Assembly (NCBI RefSeq): GCF_021869535.1
Contig: NW_026262712.1
Location: 45,614,884-45,678,883, forward strand
Direction of reading: 5' to 3'
DNA: 64,000 bases
Source: Mytilus californianus
Lineage: Eukaryota > Mollusca > Bivalvia > Mytilida > Mytilidae
Shown: positions 1 to 11,492 of the stretch, piece by piece
Layout of the letters: every line of letters starts with the position of its first letter
Numbering within the stretch: the first letter of the stretch is position 1
Translations under genes and position numbers: made by a program
Notes under the pieces: generated by a model
Seen by the model: the letters and a program-made list of their open reading frames with translations, nothing else
Told to the model about the DNA's origin: nothing
The model's database searches: none

Positions 1-186
1 AAATAGTCTTAAAATGTAGTGAACAAATCCACAGAGACTATCAAAGATCTGCTATCAACACATTTCATATAGGTAATAAAACGTAATACAACGAAAGACC
101 ATGACTGAAGAGGTTCCTGACTTGTGACAGGAATATGAACATGTTACAGTGTAATTAGTTTTTCTGAAAATGTTATGTCTAAGGGA

Positions 187-468
187 TTAAGGTGGTACCT
201 AACACTACAGGGAGATAACTCTGTAAAAATCAGCTAAACGTTTTAATTACGTTGTATTGTTAAGGAAATATTAAGCTTCTCAATGATCAAAATTAGTGTT
301 TGTCAAACTGCTATATAACCAATGAAATTTTTCTGATAAAGTGGTTGGTTCAAATTTTTTGAAATTTTTATATTTTTGTCAAAGGGTCAAAGTTAACATT
401 TTGTCAAAATTTTATGAAAATTAAACGAGCCAAATTAATATTAGTCAAGGTGTTGGGTACCACCTTAA
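187..468. mobile_element. MITE with TTAA termini
   Basis: The two ends form an inverted repeat reading TTAAGGTGGTACCTAACAC on the left and its complement, with one mismatch, on the right. TTAA lies at both outer edges, as expected for a TTAA target duplication (piggyBac- or Kolobok-type insertion). The 282-bp interior has no coding capacity, so this is a non-autonomous miniature element. The superfamily is not resolved. Confidence 0.7.
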
Positions 469-1810
469 GAGTTTATCATGTGGTATTGATATTTGTCTAT
501 AGTTGAAGACTGTATGTTGACCTGGCTCCTAACAATTGGAACCAGCCAATTCATAAAATGATAAAGAACTGATCCATTTGCTGTATTAAAGTACCTTGTA
601 GAGGTACAAACATATAGGATTAGTTGGGCCTCATATAACTTCAGACAGAAATAATTGTTTGGTCTTTCATTAAACGTTCTTTATCAAAAAAGGGTATTGG
701 TTGAATCTTTATTTGTAAATTATACAAGGACCCTGTAATAAATTTTAATAAAAAAAGAGTTCAAGAAAAACACGAACTATGGAAATTAGGCCAAGGACAC
801 TGACTAACATAAACACTTATAACACTAATAAACATACATGTACAACTAGTAATTGAGAAACTGGCTCATTAAAAAAAAACATGATTCAATCATTGAAAAA
901 AGTGATGTCTAGGTCAGTTGATCCAGAACAGTACAGTTCTATAAAGCAAATATAATTAACCATTACTTAGCTCAATTAAAAAAAAATCAGATAAAAATCA
1001 GATGAATATTGTGGCACATGAATGTACACATAACAATAAATTTATATCCCAAACAAATTTTTCACTCCCTCAACCTCATTTAAGTGGTTGACATTGTGAT
1101 ATTTGAGCATGTTATGGTCCCTCAATATTGTGAAGATTTATTCTGCTGTTCTATCATGGTCTTTTTGTTTGAATCAATAACTGATCAACCATTGAGAGTT
1201 CTTCTTTTAAACAACATCCCTCGTTAAGGATATCAAAGGAAGAGAAACATTTAGTGCAAAGTTTAGAACATTTCGTAATTTGTATATGATTTTTGGGGGC
1301 ATTCAAAGTATAAAATTTGAGTTATTTTCATATTTTCACTGTTTTGTTTTTGTTTTTATTTCTTATGTAATAAGTGTTCTGGTAAGTTCTGTTGTGCCCT
1401 GTGAATTTCCAGTTCTTGAATAGTGCTTTTGGCTCTATTACTTCTAAAACCTAGTATAAAATCAAGAATGCAATTACTATTATTACAATGATATAAAAAA
1501 GGTATATATATTAATAAAACAACATGACACAAAATAAACTGTTAACACAGACATATGTCTCTCCTGTATATAATTTGATAGTAAAATGCAAATGTTGAAA
1601 TAAAAATAGCAATAATGTTACATAAAAATTAAACAAAATACTCAAATTCAATGAACCATGACTGAAGGAACAGGGCCAAATAATTACGAAGATATAATTC
1701 ATGTCGCAGAGGTCTCGAAAAGTGGCGGTCCTATGGTCCTGACCACCAAAATTTTGCAATAAAAATAAAAGTGAGGACTAGCAGATTTTCTTCAAGGACC
1801 ACCAGGGAAA

Positions 1811-3209
1811 CAGACATGGGGTCAATTACTTTTGAAAGTAATCAATTACATTCAATTACAATTACAAAGTCTTCAATTAAATTACACATTTCATTTGACT
1901 TTTTATTACCAATATTATTAATTACTTTCCAATCACTTGGCAAATGTAATAAATTATTTCAAATACTTTCGAAAGTAATTTTTTATCAAATTTTTGAACT
2001 CTTCACTTTCCACTATAGAAATAGGTAAAAGATCCCCAGTTATGAACATTATCAGAGCATTTGTCATTTCTAACTGTTTTGGATCAGACGGTGAATATTT
2101 TACATTTTTTTCAAGCATTCTTTAAAAGTTGGTTGATTTTCTTTTTTCTCAGAATTAATGCAGGATGTAAACATCCATGTGTTTTCTTTGAAAATGAAAA
2201 AAACCCTTATTCAATATTTTGAAAATATTAAATTGTTTTTTAATTACCTATTCAGCCTATTGAAATTTTATATTTTAATGTATTTCATTGAAAAAAATAC
2301 AAAAAGAGAGTCCTTATTCTAATATTTTGAAACGATATTTTATTTTGATCACAAGGAATGATTTAGAAAGCCTGACTTTTTTAAAATATATTTTAGTTTT
2401 AATCACAATTTATTGATTTAAAAAAATTCTTTCCAAATTTAAATCTAAGATATTAACTATACACAAAATGGAAAGATACATTATGAATTTATTAACTTGT
2501 AGATTCTTATATAGTATTACCTTCATATGTGTTACAAAGTATGTATATTTCTATCAGGAGTTACAAGTATTTATTTCTTTCTAATTGGCTTAACACCTGT
2601 TGAACATGCAAACATAACTGTTGAAAAAATAGTCATTATATAGTTTATAATAAAACAAATAGCCAGAGATTATATTTACTAATTGACTATGTCCTTTAAA
2701 GTTGATTAAGTTAAATCAACGTATAAACAATATTTATCTGAATATACATGCAGGTAACAAGCTAATTAAGGTATAAGACAGTGACTTACTATTGGTTTCT
2801 TTTAAACATAAGATGAACGAATGCATGATTTTGAATGACTGTTTCTACAATCTTTTTTTTTCTTCTTTTTTCTTTTTTGTTCACTCAGTACAAAATAAAG
2901 AATCCCCCATGGTTGGGTTATTACAGAAAGTTTACTGTGTAGGCTTTGCTTTGTCAGCTAACTACATTTACTACGGTCATGGCTTTTCATAATTTTTTGA
3001 GAAAACACAAGATTCAATCTCTCTGATCCAAAATTTCAAATGTAATTGAGTTGTAATAGTCAATTACAGTCAAATTTGGATATGTAATTCATTATTTTCA
3101 ATTACTTGTAATTGAAAAAAATGCCCATTTCGCATTACATTTAATTACATGAGAAATTGTAATCAATTACGGTCGATAACAATTACATATTTCAATCATC
3201 CAATGTCTG
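1811..3209. mobile_element. Non-autonomous hAT element with 8-bp target duplication
   Basis: An exact 8-bp direct repeat, CAGGGAAA, flanks the element at 1803-1810 and 3210-3217. The ends are inverted repeats beginning CAGACATGGG and CAGACATTGG. Copy 2 of the surrounding duplication (near 43110) shows the empty site. Both subterminal regions are crowded with ATTAC/GTAAT motifs in inverted orientation, a common hAT feature. An 8-bp duplication and CAG ends point to hAT. No transposase reading frame is visible in its 1399 bp. Confidence 0.85.
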
Positions 3210-4006
3210 CAGGGAAAAAAAGATTTTGAAAACTCTGTATGCCAATGCTAATACAACTGCAAACAAAATATCACTAACATATCATTGAATTGAACAAATC
3301 ACTTTAACATGTAATCAATTCAAAAGTTTCAAAGTCTTTATACCATGACTGGTGGACTCTGCCAAATGATCTCCATGGAAATGAGATGTGCCAATGCTTA
3401 CACAAATGCATACCAAATATAATCAACTTATCATAAGTGGTTCCCCATAATGTGACATAATCAAAATCTTAAACATGTAAACTATGCAAAAGTTTCAAGG
3501 TAGTAAGACCATGAATAAGGGGGTGGGGCCAATTAATATCCATGGACATGAGATGTGTCAGAGCTTATACAACTGCATACCAAATATCAATGAGTTACCA
3601 TAAGTGGTTCCCCTTAAACTGACTTAATCACAATCTTAACAAATTTTTAACGCCGCCAGAAACAGCATACCTTAGTCTCATTTTTTGTCTCCGTCAAGGC
3701 AAGACAAAAACCCAATATAGTGTGTTCCATCTGTTGATACAAGGATTATTTTTAACTATAGACTCTAAATTTTCTACTGGTATGAGTTAAAATTTAATAT
3801 GTTTATTATTTTCTATTTCCAGTAAAGCATTATGAAGTAAGGCATGCATACCTTAAGTAAAGGCATAGTGACTATTAACAACACAAAACCAACTAAAGTT
3901 TAATTAAGCCATCAAAGACAAACATAAAATAAAACTTTATAAATCTGTTTCATAGAATTTTTTTTCGTCAGTTTAAATCTAGAGCTTTAATTTGACAACA
4001 GTCCAC

Positions 4007-4180
4007 TCAGTATGAGACTCCAGATGGTCTTACTGTAGAATTTATGGTCTCAAGAATCTTAAATTCACCAAGTGATGGAGCGTTATAGTTTTCATGGACA
4101 TATGGTGCAATAATAAATGGGCACACCTTCTTAAATGATCCGCCAATGTTAGACATCTTGTTAATGTTTCAGATACATTC
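4007..4180 (-). pseudogene. NDUFA9: Broken duplicate of the terminal NDUFA9 exon
   Basis: Read on the minus strand, this is a diverged copy of the intact last exon at 43818-44012. Its last 40 or so codons still translate into a recognisable C-terminus containing NAPSLGEFK and ending RPSGVSY before a stop. It has three kinds of damage. The splice acceptor AG has become AT at the 4180/4181 border. A deletion of about 19 bases near 4130 shifts the frame. A stop lies at the new junction in the original frame. It lies about 40 kb from the functional exon, within segmental-duplication copy 1, and cannot serve as a coding exon as it stands. Confidence 0.85.
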
Positions 4181-4479
4181 ATGAAAAATAAATAAATCAA
4201 GTAAATATATAATGAACTTATGTACAATCACATCAGACAGCTTATCCACCCAATGATTGTGTGATTCACATAAATTCGATATATTTTAGTATAAGTCAAT
4301 TGTGTTGCATGTCTGTGATTTATGTTAACACACTTTTGGCTCCTGGATCTCAATTATTGTCATGTTTACCAATTATGTCTGTTTGTGTTTCTCACCATCA
4401 TTCCACATTCACGTCGTTGTAGGATACACCATGTAGCAAAATATCTATTTTTGGTAAGGCCTTGGCTCATATCAAGAAA

Positions 4480-4730
4480 TGAGCTGCGTCGGATAGAAAT
4501 TGACCTTATGAAAGTGCACGTATATATATACATGTATAGACTTTGATTGATTTTTGAATAATCAAATACGAAATAAAAGATGAATGTTGGTCTGTTTTGT
4601 AGGGTTCTTATATCAAATCAGTTTTCAAACAGTTAAAGATTTTGCATAGAGATGTTTTCAACAAAAAATAGCTTCAATAGATGTATTAATATTCATTTGC
4701 ATAAGGTCGATTTCTATCCGACGCAGCTCA
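4480..4730. mobile_element. MITE with ~30-bp terminal inverted repeats
   Basis: GAGCTGCGTCGGATAGAAAT followed by TGACCTTATG at the left end is matched, inverted, at the right end with one mismatch. The element is 251 bp and non-coding. The target duplication is too short to call by eye. Confidence 0.75.
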
Positions 4731-4859
4731 AATAATGACAAGTTCAAAAATTAGTCTATTTTGGCAATTTTGGCTTAAAGCAACAAGTTTGATGCCTTAA
4801 TGCAAATATGAAAGGCAAATTCAAAAATATGAAGATTGATATCTGACAGACTAATGTCC

Positions 4860-5355
4860 TGTTAACATTTGATGGATGTTATTTGATAGATTCTGAAACT
4901 TTTTGATTTTCGAAATTCAAGGTTGGCCTTATCATACCTCCTTCTTTGTCTCATGTCATATTCCGCCATATCCATGTATAGTATTGCACTCAGCGTTTTC
5001 TATTAAATCATTAGAAAAACAGATTCTTCCACTTTATCATGTTGAATACAATATTTATCCACTCAGGATAGTTAATTTTTCAAATTTTAACCATCTAGAG
5101 TTGATAAAAGTCATTATCAATGGGGTGGTATGGTAGAATTTATATTTATCAAGTTATTACTAACTAGGATTGGTAAGTGGCTATTTTTCTCTGTTTTCAT
5201 TCTTTTTCTTTGCATGTAACATTTCATGACACTAATAGTATCTAAGATTAAAAATTGCATTTATATCACACCTAATTATGATTTTTATTGTATGAATATA
5301 TCATTGAATATAAGTTGAGACTACTAGTGTCTTTAAAGTCGTTTTTTTCTCTCGT
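4860..5355. repeat. Dispersed direct repeat (partner 24770-25300)
   Basis: About 500 bp match 24770-25300 in the same orientation with moderate divergence. The shared order runs from a block with ATTTGATAGATT, through AATCATTAGA, CAATATTTATCCACTCA and GTCATTATCAATGG, to TGCATGTAAC and TAGTGTCTTTAAA. The two small open frames within it (4903-5136 and 24730-24945) differ by indels, which argues against coding. It is either an old local duplication or a low-copy repeat. Confidence 0.65.
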
Positions 5356-5399
5356 ATTTTTCGAGATATAGATGTTGCTTTTCCGGCCTCGGCAGCGTC

Positions 5400-6010
5400 A
5401 ACAATTGTTAAGTTATTTGCTTTCAAAAGTCAGTTTTGATAGGAACTACTTGTGACAGATCAATGATATTTTCTATAAAGTTGCATTACTATCAGTAGAT
5501 ATCAGTTTGACGACCATTTCGAGGCCCTGGTCCATTGACTTGGAATTAAATAAGCAATTTTCAATGTAAAGTTTTCTGCTTATGTTAGTTTGATAGGAAC
5601 TACTTATGATAGACAATGATATTGTCTATAAAGTTGCATATTACTATCAGTACATCCCAGTTTGTCGACCATTTCAAGGCCCTACCCTGTAGGTCATGGT
5701 CCAGCGACTTCTAATAAATTAGCAACTTTTCAAATGTTATTATTATAATGTTGCTGATAAAAGTGGTTTGTTCTTACTAAAGGGATGCAGAATTATATAT
5801 ATAGAGTACGTAAGTAAGTTTATTGTGACTTCGAATTAATTATGAATTTTTAATGTTATGTTTTCTGCATAAATCAATTTGATAGGAACTACTTGTGATA
5901 GATTTTCTTTAGATTTGCATTACTATCAGAACATATCAGTTTGATGACTATTTCGAGGCCCTATCCGATCGGTCACGGTCCAGTCACCTTGAATTAATTA
6001 GCAAAGTTGT
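5400..6010 (-). repeat. Tandem repeat of ~146 bp, reverse of the 27.6-28.6 kb array
   Basis: The landmark TTTGATAGGAACTACTT recurs near 5433, 5588 and 5878. Each is followed by a block reading TATCAGTTTGACGACC and by a block near AATTAATTAGCAA. The same units appear in the opposite orientation at about 27670-28560. No coding potential is seen. Confidence 0.7.
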
Positions 6011-7450
6011 TGTCCATCAGATTGTCTTTTTCTGAAAGTACAATTTCTGTGAAATTATTTTATAACTTTATTCATAAACAAACAGGGGGTTGTTAAAATT
6101 TCAAAATAATAAACGATTATTATTTCTGACCTGAATGAATTTCCCTTGGACTTTTAGAAATAGGAACCCCCGATAAATATTATGTTATCTTCCCTGTTTT
6201 GCCACTTTAGCCTATTCATATATCATTTAACCGGTTTTCTGTTTTTATATCCATAGATAACTTAATCATGTTGATGATAATTAAAATTCCTATCACTAAG
6301 TAAAATATAAAGAATAAAGAAAATTAATTGTTTATTTGCATGCAGGAATATTTGGCCATTGTACTTCGTCTTTGTTTTTAAATTTATATACAACTCTTGT
6401 CCTTGACAGAAATCTTTGCACGTCGTACTGACTCTTTTTTCAAATTAAGAAAATAAAATGTATCCAATAGTTCTCACTCCTTTTCCTTTTTTGTAATTTA
6501 TACATACAATTTGAAAAAAGGTCAAGTACAATCAGCAAATATTCCCAAAGTAGACCAAAGTCATATCAAAATTAAACATTGTCTTACTTTTTATGAAGCA
6601 TTTATTGAAACATACTTTTTTATTATTATTTGAGTTTCCCCTCGGTCTTTTAACGAAATGCTAGCGATGATGGCAGTACAAACAAATACTTTCATTTTTA
6701 TATATTTTGTACACAAAAGGACTACAAATATTTAATTCACTACATCATTTCATTCCATGCAGACTTTCAGATCAGTAATTTTGATTTCCATCTCATTCCA
6801 ATGAAGTTGTATATTTTGTCGTCCAGATTGATTTTAAGGTGGGAAGACTTACACTACCTCTAAAACAATTTGATTGTCAAAGAACATTGAATAGTTCTTG
6901 TACAAATATTATACAAAAAAATGGAAATACTATTTTGTAAATTTGTCCATCCAAAAGATGAGATCCTGAAGTTTTCAATTTAAACTGTTCCCAAGTACAA
7001 ATATTTTAACATTTGAATAAGTTATAGATAACTTTTAGTAATTAAAATGGGAAAGGTGTCAATTATTTTTGTTGCTGAATCTTTACTATATGATATATAA
7101 TGTAATTTCCAGAAATTATACAAACTTACTTGCATGTTTTATAGTATTAATCTTTTTTAAAATGAAAAAAATCTCGTTTTCAACTCAATTTGTACACCAA
7201 TTCAAATCTCGTGTTTTAGAATATATCTTTTTTTCATTTTACAAAATAGCGTGTAAACAATATTTTAAAACAATTAGCACTGCCATCATATTTCCTTTTA
7301 ATTGATTTATTAATAACTGTCATTCATTAAAAATCTTTTTTTATTCAAGTTGACAACTTGACCTTCCCCTACCCTCTTACAATGATTGCTTTCCAAAAAA
7401 CAAAATTCTGAACGATTTAATTGTGAAAATTTTAAGAAATGTTAGATCAA
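6011..7450. other. AT-rich intergenic stretch, nothing recognised
   Basis: Long A/T runs and short open frames only. I see no splice-flanked coding segment, terminal inverted repeat or tandem array. Confidence 0.5.
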
Positions 7451-7599
7451 ATTAACTGTTTATATAAGAATGTTCGACCGAGGTTATGGCCGACAACACG
7501 TGCTGCTATCAAATGTTTACACATTTGGTAAATTTACCACATGTGATTGGTCAATCTACTGATGATTGATAGGTCAGTGGAAAGGTGTATACACACTAC

Positions 7600-7925
7600 A
7601 AACAAGTAAAAGTCTGAAATGGCCTATATCTGTACTCGACTGTACTGATTTTTACTCGAACAGTCTGAATTGGTCTGAATTTTTCTTCATATTACTCGAC
7701 CCAGTCTTAACCATACTCGACTGTACTGATTTGTACTTGACCCTTATCTTTGCTATTGAAAATAGTCTCAACTATTATTCGACCAGTCTGAAACAGTCTT
7801 AACCCGTTCTCGACCTGTACTCGACCAATACTTGACCAGCTCTTGACCTATTTTTTCAGTCTGAACCGTACTCGACCAAAGGTCTGAACAATACTCGACC
7901 AGTCTGAACCATACTTGACCAAACA
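7600..7925 (+). repeat. Degenerate minisatellite, AGTCTGAACCATACTCGACC-type units (left arm)
   Basis: Degenerate units of roughly 19-20 bp alternate the motifs AGTCTGAA and ACTCGACC across about 325 bp. The same units occur in reverse complement at 9690-9895, so the two arrays form inverted arms around 1.76 kb. The open frame 7566-7802 is a by-product of the repeat. Confidence 0.75.
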
Positions 7926-8116
7926 ACCTCTACTTTTTATAATTTTGATTGTTAAAATAACTTTTTTAACTGACATGACAACAGCCACAATAAAATAAAG
8001 ATATATATAAAAACAGATTTTTACATCCTTACATGATTCTCTTATATTTATAAAATCGAGATAGTTAAATCATCTACATTTTAAAGTCTGAGTTTTGCTA
8101 AATAAAAAGACTTTCT

Positions 8117-8500
8117 TTTACCTGAAAACCACACCTTTACTGCAGGTAATAAAACCTTATTAAGGTTCTTTTTGTTTGGTGTTGTTTTTTTTTAAACAAA
8201 ACTTGATTTTCCTAAATTTCTTAATAAAAACTGCTCAGGTTTAAAGAATTAAAGAGGGGTAAATTATAAAGTAATACATCCTGCTCGGGGCACACTGATT
8301 AAAAAGATCACACCTGGCCAGAGAGTAATAAATTTTAAATATCATCCATTGAAAATTACAACATCCCGTAAAACTAAAATAACAAGGCCTTTTGAATTCA
8401 CTAAATAAGAAATACACGAGTTTCAGAAAAATAGGGGTTTATTTTTACCTGTAAAACACACCTGTTCTAAGGTAATTAAACCTTATTAAAGTGCTTCTTG
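8117..8500. repeat. Short direct duplication
   Basis: The segment at 8117-8180 (ACCTG...CACACCT...TAAAACCTTATTAA) is repeated at 8445-8500 with substitutions, about 330 bp further on. It is non-coding and lies between the inverted minisatellite arms. Confidence 0.5.
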
Positions 8501-9199
8501 TATGCCATGTCTTTAAATTTGACAAAACGTATTTGAATTTAATTAAAATAAATTTCTACCAAAACTTTAGAATGCATTTCCTTTCTTAAAAGGTTATCAA
8601 GGATTGCTATGAAAGTTATATTATTATTATTATTATATTAAATTCTTGGTTTTACAGAACAAAGGTGTCAATTTTAACATTTATTACTATTTTATATATA
8701 TTTTGATAAATAAAAACTTGAATAACATTTAAGATATTTGAATAATGGTTGAAAGTTCAAGTATTTTTGATGTACATAAAGCAATGTGAACATGATATCA
8801 TGTATATAAAAAAACATTTAACGAAAACTTAATTTATTACATGATATTTTTTTAATTCAAACAGAAATTTGATTACCTTGTTTTATTTCAATTTTAAATG
8901 TGATATACATTGTATATGTATATATATACCACTGGGTCGATGCCACTGCTGGTGGACGTTTCGTCCCCGAGGGTATCACCAGCCCAGTAGTCAGCACTTC
9001 GGTTTTGACATGAATATCAATTATATGGTCATTTTTATAAATTTCCTGTTACAAAACTTTGAATATTTCGAAAAACTAAGGATTTTCTTATCCGAGGAAT
9101 AGATTACCGTAGCCGTATTTGGCACAACTTTTTGGAATTTTGGGTCCTCAATGCTCTTCAACTTTGTACTTGTTTGGCTTTATAACTATTTTGATCTGA

Positions 9200-9243
9200 G
9201 CGTCACTGATGAGTCTTATGTAGACGAAACGCGCGTCTGGCGT
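9200..9243 (+). ncRNA. Hammerhead ribozyme, copy 1
   Basis: CTGATGA (9206-9212) is followed by a 4-bp stem II (GTCT/AGAC, loop TATGT), then GAAA (9226-9229), a very short stem III (CGCGCG) and the cleavage triplet GTC (9235-9237). Stem I pairs GCGTCA (9200-9205) with TGGCGT (9238-9243), including two G-U pairs. All core positions are intact. The minimal stem III suggests that cleavage works best as a dimer. Confidence 0.8.
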
Positions 9244-9553
9244 ATTAAATTATAATCCTGGTACCTTTGATAACTATTTACACCACTGGGTCGATGCCAC
9301 TGCTGGTGGACGTTTCGTCCCCGAGGGTATCACCAGCCCAGTAGTCAGCACTTCGGTGTTGACATGAATATCAATTATTTGGTCATTTTTATAAATTTCC
9401 TGTTACAAAACTTTGAATATTTCGAAAAACTAAGGATTTTCTTATCCGAGGAATAGATTACCGTAGCCGTATTTGGCACAACTTTTTGGAATTTTGGGTC
9501 CTCAATGCTCTTCAACTTTGTACTTGTTTGGCTTTATAACTATTTTGATCTGA

Positions 9554-9597
9554 GCGTCACTGATGAGTCTTATGTAGATGAAACGCGCGTCTGGCGT
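9554..9597 (+). ncRNA. Hammerhead ribozyme, copy 2
   Basis: Same architecture as the motif 354 bp upstream: CTGATGA at 9560-9566, GAAA at 9580-9583 and GTC at 9589-9591. One change (C to T) turns the closing G-C pair of stem II into G-U, so the fold is kept but weaker. Confidence 0.78.
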
Positions 9598-9689
9598 ATT
9601 AAATCATAATCCTGGTACCTTTGATAACTATATATATATATATAACAGTTCCTAAATTGATGAAATACAATAGATAGATACAAAAAATA

Positions 9690-9895
9690 GGTCTAGGTTG
9701 GTTAAGACTTGGTCGAGTATGGTTCAGACTAGGCCGAGCATGGTTCAGACTTGGTCGAGAATGGTTAAGACTATGTCGAGTATGGAAAATGGTTAAGTAC
9801 TGGTCGAGTAAATGTCGAGTACAAGTTCAGACTGTTAAGTATGATTCAGACTACAGTCGAGTAATATCAAGTAAATTTCAGACCAGAGCATTTTT
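9690..9895 (-). repeat. Degenerate minisatellite, right inverted arm
   Basis: GGTCGAGTATGGTTCAGACT-type units are the reverse complement of the units at 7600-7925. Unit order and length are degenerate. Confidence 0.75.
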
Positions 9896-9905
9896 GGGGG
9901 GCATA

Positions 9906-10381
9906 TTATGACCTCATTACTATCCATTGAATTGCAGTAGTATAAAAGACGACCACAATATGTAAGGTGTTGTTAGTCCACTCTGATACACTAACATTAT
10001 CCTTTCGTGATACCACTATATTACTGGGTTCAAATGAATGATTCTGAGAATTAATGTGAGTGTGGCCACTATAAATGTAACTGACAATTCCTTTCTCCTG
10101 GACAATAACTCTTGGTATATAGTCTTCTGTAATCTTGTCAATTATGAAAATTTTCCCATTGCTTGTAGTTGTAATAATTATTGGATATATTAATAATGAT
10201 TCATTATTTTTGTCAAATTCATACAGGGCTTGCAGTTTCCCTCCATATCCATCACCATGACAACACACCCACCTGGTAAGGAATAGTTTATTGTTAACTT
10301 CTTTGCGGCTCCTACTATAAGTGTGTTGTCTTTATTGCTATGAATTGGAAAAGAAATGTATGGTTTAAAATTATATTTCAA
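9906..10381 (-). pseudogene. TRIM/NHL-like C-terminal fragment, frameshifted
   Basis: Two overlapping minus-strand frames together resemble the NHL-like beta-propeller of the TRIM2/TRIM3/TRIM71-type proteins that are expanded in bivalves. The first frame (10381 to about 10250) has IVGAAKK and VMDMEGN. The second (about 10268 to 9945) has YEFDKNN, ITTTSNGKIFIID, YSGHTHIN, NIVVSRKDN and NNTLHIV, in the usual order. The switch of frame near 10250 shows an indel. No RING or B-box segment is seen upstream, and no exon borders are evident. I read it as a decayed gene or retrocopy fragment. The family assignment is from memory of motif order, not an alignment. Confidence 0.6.
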
Positions 10382-10391
10382 AGTTGTTAAA

Positions 10392-10690
10392 GAGAGGCGA
10401 AAGATATCAAAGTGACTTTCAAAGTCGAAAATAAAATGACAACGCCATGGCTAAAAAAGAAAAAGACAAACAACAGTTACACAAAACATAACATAGAAAA
10501 CTAAAGACTGAGCATCACGAACCCAACCAACATTTGGGTGTGATCTCAGGTGCCCCGGAACGGTAAGCATATCCTGCTCCATATGTGGCACCCGTCGTGT
10601 TGCTCATGTAAGTACTAACCCGGTGATAAGTCTAATTCGGTAGATCACTTTCGGGGAAGGGAGGACTTGTTTCTTATTTCTTTCAGAATC
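10392..10690 (-). repeat. Dispersed repeat, retroelement 3'-region type
   Basis: Read on the minus strand it contains AGCAACACGACGGGTGCC, CGGGGCACCTGAGATCAC, AGCCATGGCGTTGTCAT and ends GATATCTTTCGCCTCTC, a sequence I recognise as a very common mussel repeat. Diverged relatives lie upstream of the cGLR gene (18640-18860, 19060-19240 and 21290-21560). It is non-coding. Confidence 0.65.
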
Positions 10691-10699
10691 TTCATATTT

Positions 10700-11398
10700 G
10701 AAGTTTGATTAGAAATAAGGAGGTCACTACTTTTAGTCAGTGCTTTACAATAAGCATAATTCTTAACTTCTGATAGTACTTTAATAGTACTGTAAAGTTG
10801 TAAAGTACAGTTATTCCACCAAAGGAGTAATGTATCCAGAAATTAGTTTCAGAATATTATAATATTGCTGTAGTTCGAGATAGTTCTGTAGTGTAATAAT
10901 TAATTGCTTTCTTTCTAATTATTTTGTCTTTATAAATCTTTCTTTGAATTGATCCATAATGTTTGAAGGATTTAGCCAGGAACTTCGACAGTTGACTGTA
11001 ATTGAGATTAATTTTAAACATTCCCTTTAAACAATTAAGTGATGTAGAATCTTCAAAGAATGTTGATGCATTCTTACTAATGCTCATACCATCTTATAGC
11101 CTAATATCCTAAAAATGTTTTGCTAAGCTGTAATCATTGTTTTCATTGTGATCTTCCGTATAGTGAGTACGTGCTGCCTACTTGATTTGTTGTTTTTTTA
11201 TAGAATATTTATTATTGTTCTTTCTACCTTCAACTGTTCTGTTTCTTTGATAAACAGGTTATTATTTAAAATTGAATTTTTTTTAATTATGGTATTTCTC
11301 ATAATTACATGTGCTTGCCATTTTTAATAAAAAGTATACATCAAGTCTGTTCCTGCTGTACCATCATTGTTGTCTCATTTTTTCATATGTTTATCTAT
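10700..11398. other. AT-rich spacer, nothing recognised
   Basis: The small minus-strand frame at 10857-11087 has no motif I can place and no splice-site context. I see no repeats or terminal inverted repeats here. Confidence 0.4.
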
Positions 11399-11492
11399 CG
11401 ACTTTCGTCGCAGGCGAAACAAAAATTAATAACTTTTACAAACTCGAGTTTGTAAAAGTTATTAGTTTTTGTTTCGCCTGCGACGAAAGTCG
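11399..11492. repeat. Near-perfect 94-bp palindrome
   Basis: Two 47-bp arms meet with no spacer at CTCGAG (11443-11448) and differ at one base pair. Each arm holds the B-family tail motif (CGTCGCAGGCGAAAC) plus about 21 bp of what looks like flanking DNA. Confidence 0.9.

Larger units (their letters stand above)
522..4275. repeat. Segmental duplication, copy 1 (partner at 30192-30402 and 41317-44115)
   Basis: The interval matches, in order and in the same orientation, two separated blocks downstream. 522-760 resembles 30192-30402, and 745-4275 resembles 41317-44115. Shared landmarks include a stretch with CATGATTCAATCATTGAA, a repeat containing the motif ATATGTCT, and the terminal NDUFA9 exon. 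Copy 1 carries a 1.4-kb hAT insertion that copy 2 lacks. Copy 2 carries an 11-kb nest of elements that copy 1 lacks. The copies have diverged by many substitutions and small indels, so the duplication is not recent. Confidence 0.8.
8928..9633 (+). mobile_element. Retrozyme: head-to-tail dimer of a 354-bp unit with hammerhead motifs
   Basis: Two nearly identical units (8928-9281 and 9282-9633) lie head to tail inside a TA-rich microsatellite. Each carries a hammerhead-ribozyme core near its 3' end, so self-cleavage of a dimer transcript would release a 354-nt monomer (9238-9591). Retrozymes with type I hammerheads forming small circular RNAs are known from metazoans, including mussels. That function is inferred here from the core motif and pairing only. 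The open frame 8869-9102 is incidental. A truncated third copy lies on the minus strand at 32811-33016. Confidence 0.8.

Noticed and set aside
4042-4227. 61-codon minus frame as a stand-alone gene
   Set aside because: It is the damaged copy of the terminal NDUFA9 exon read partly in the wrong frame.
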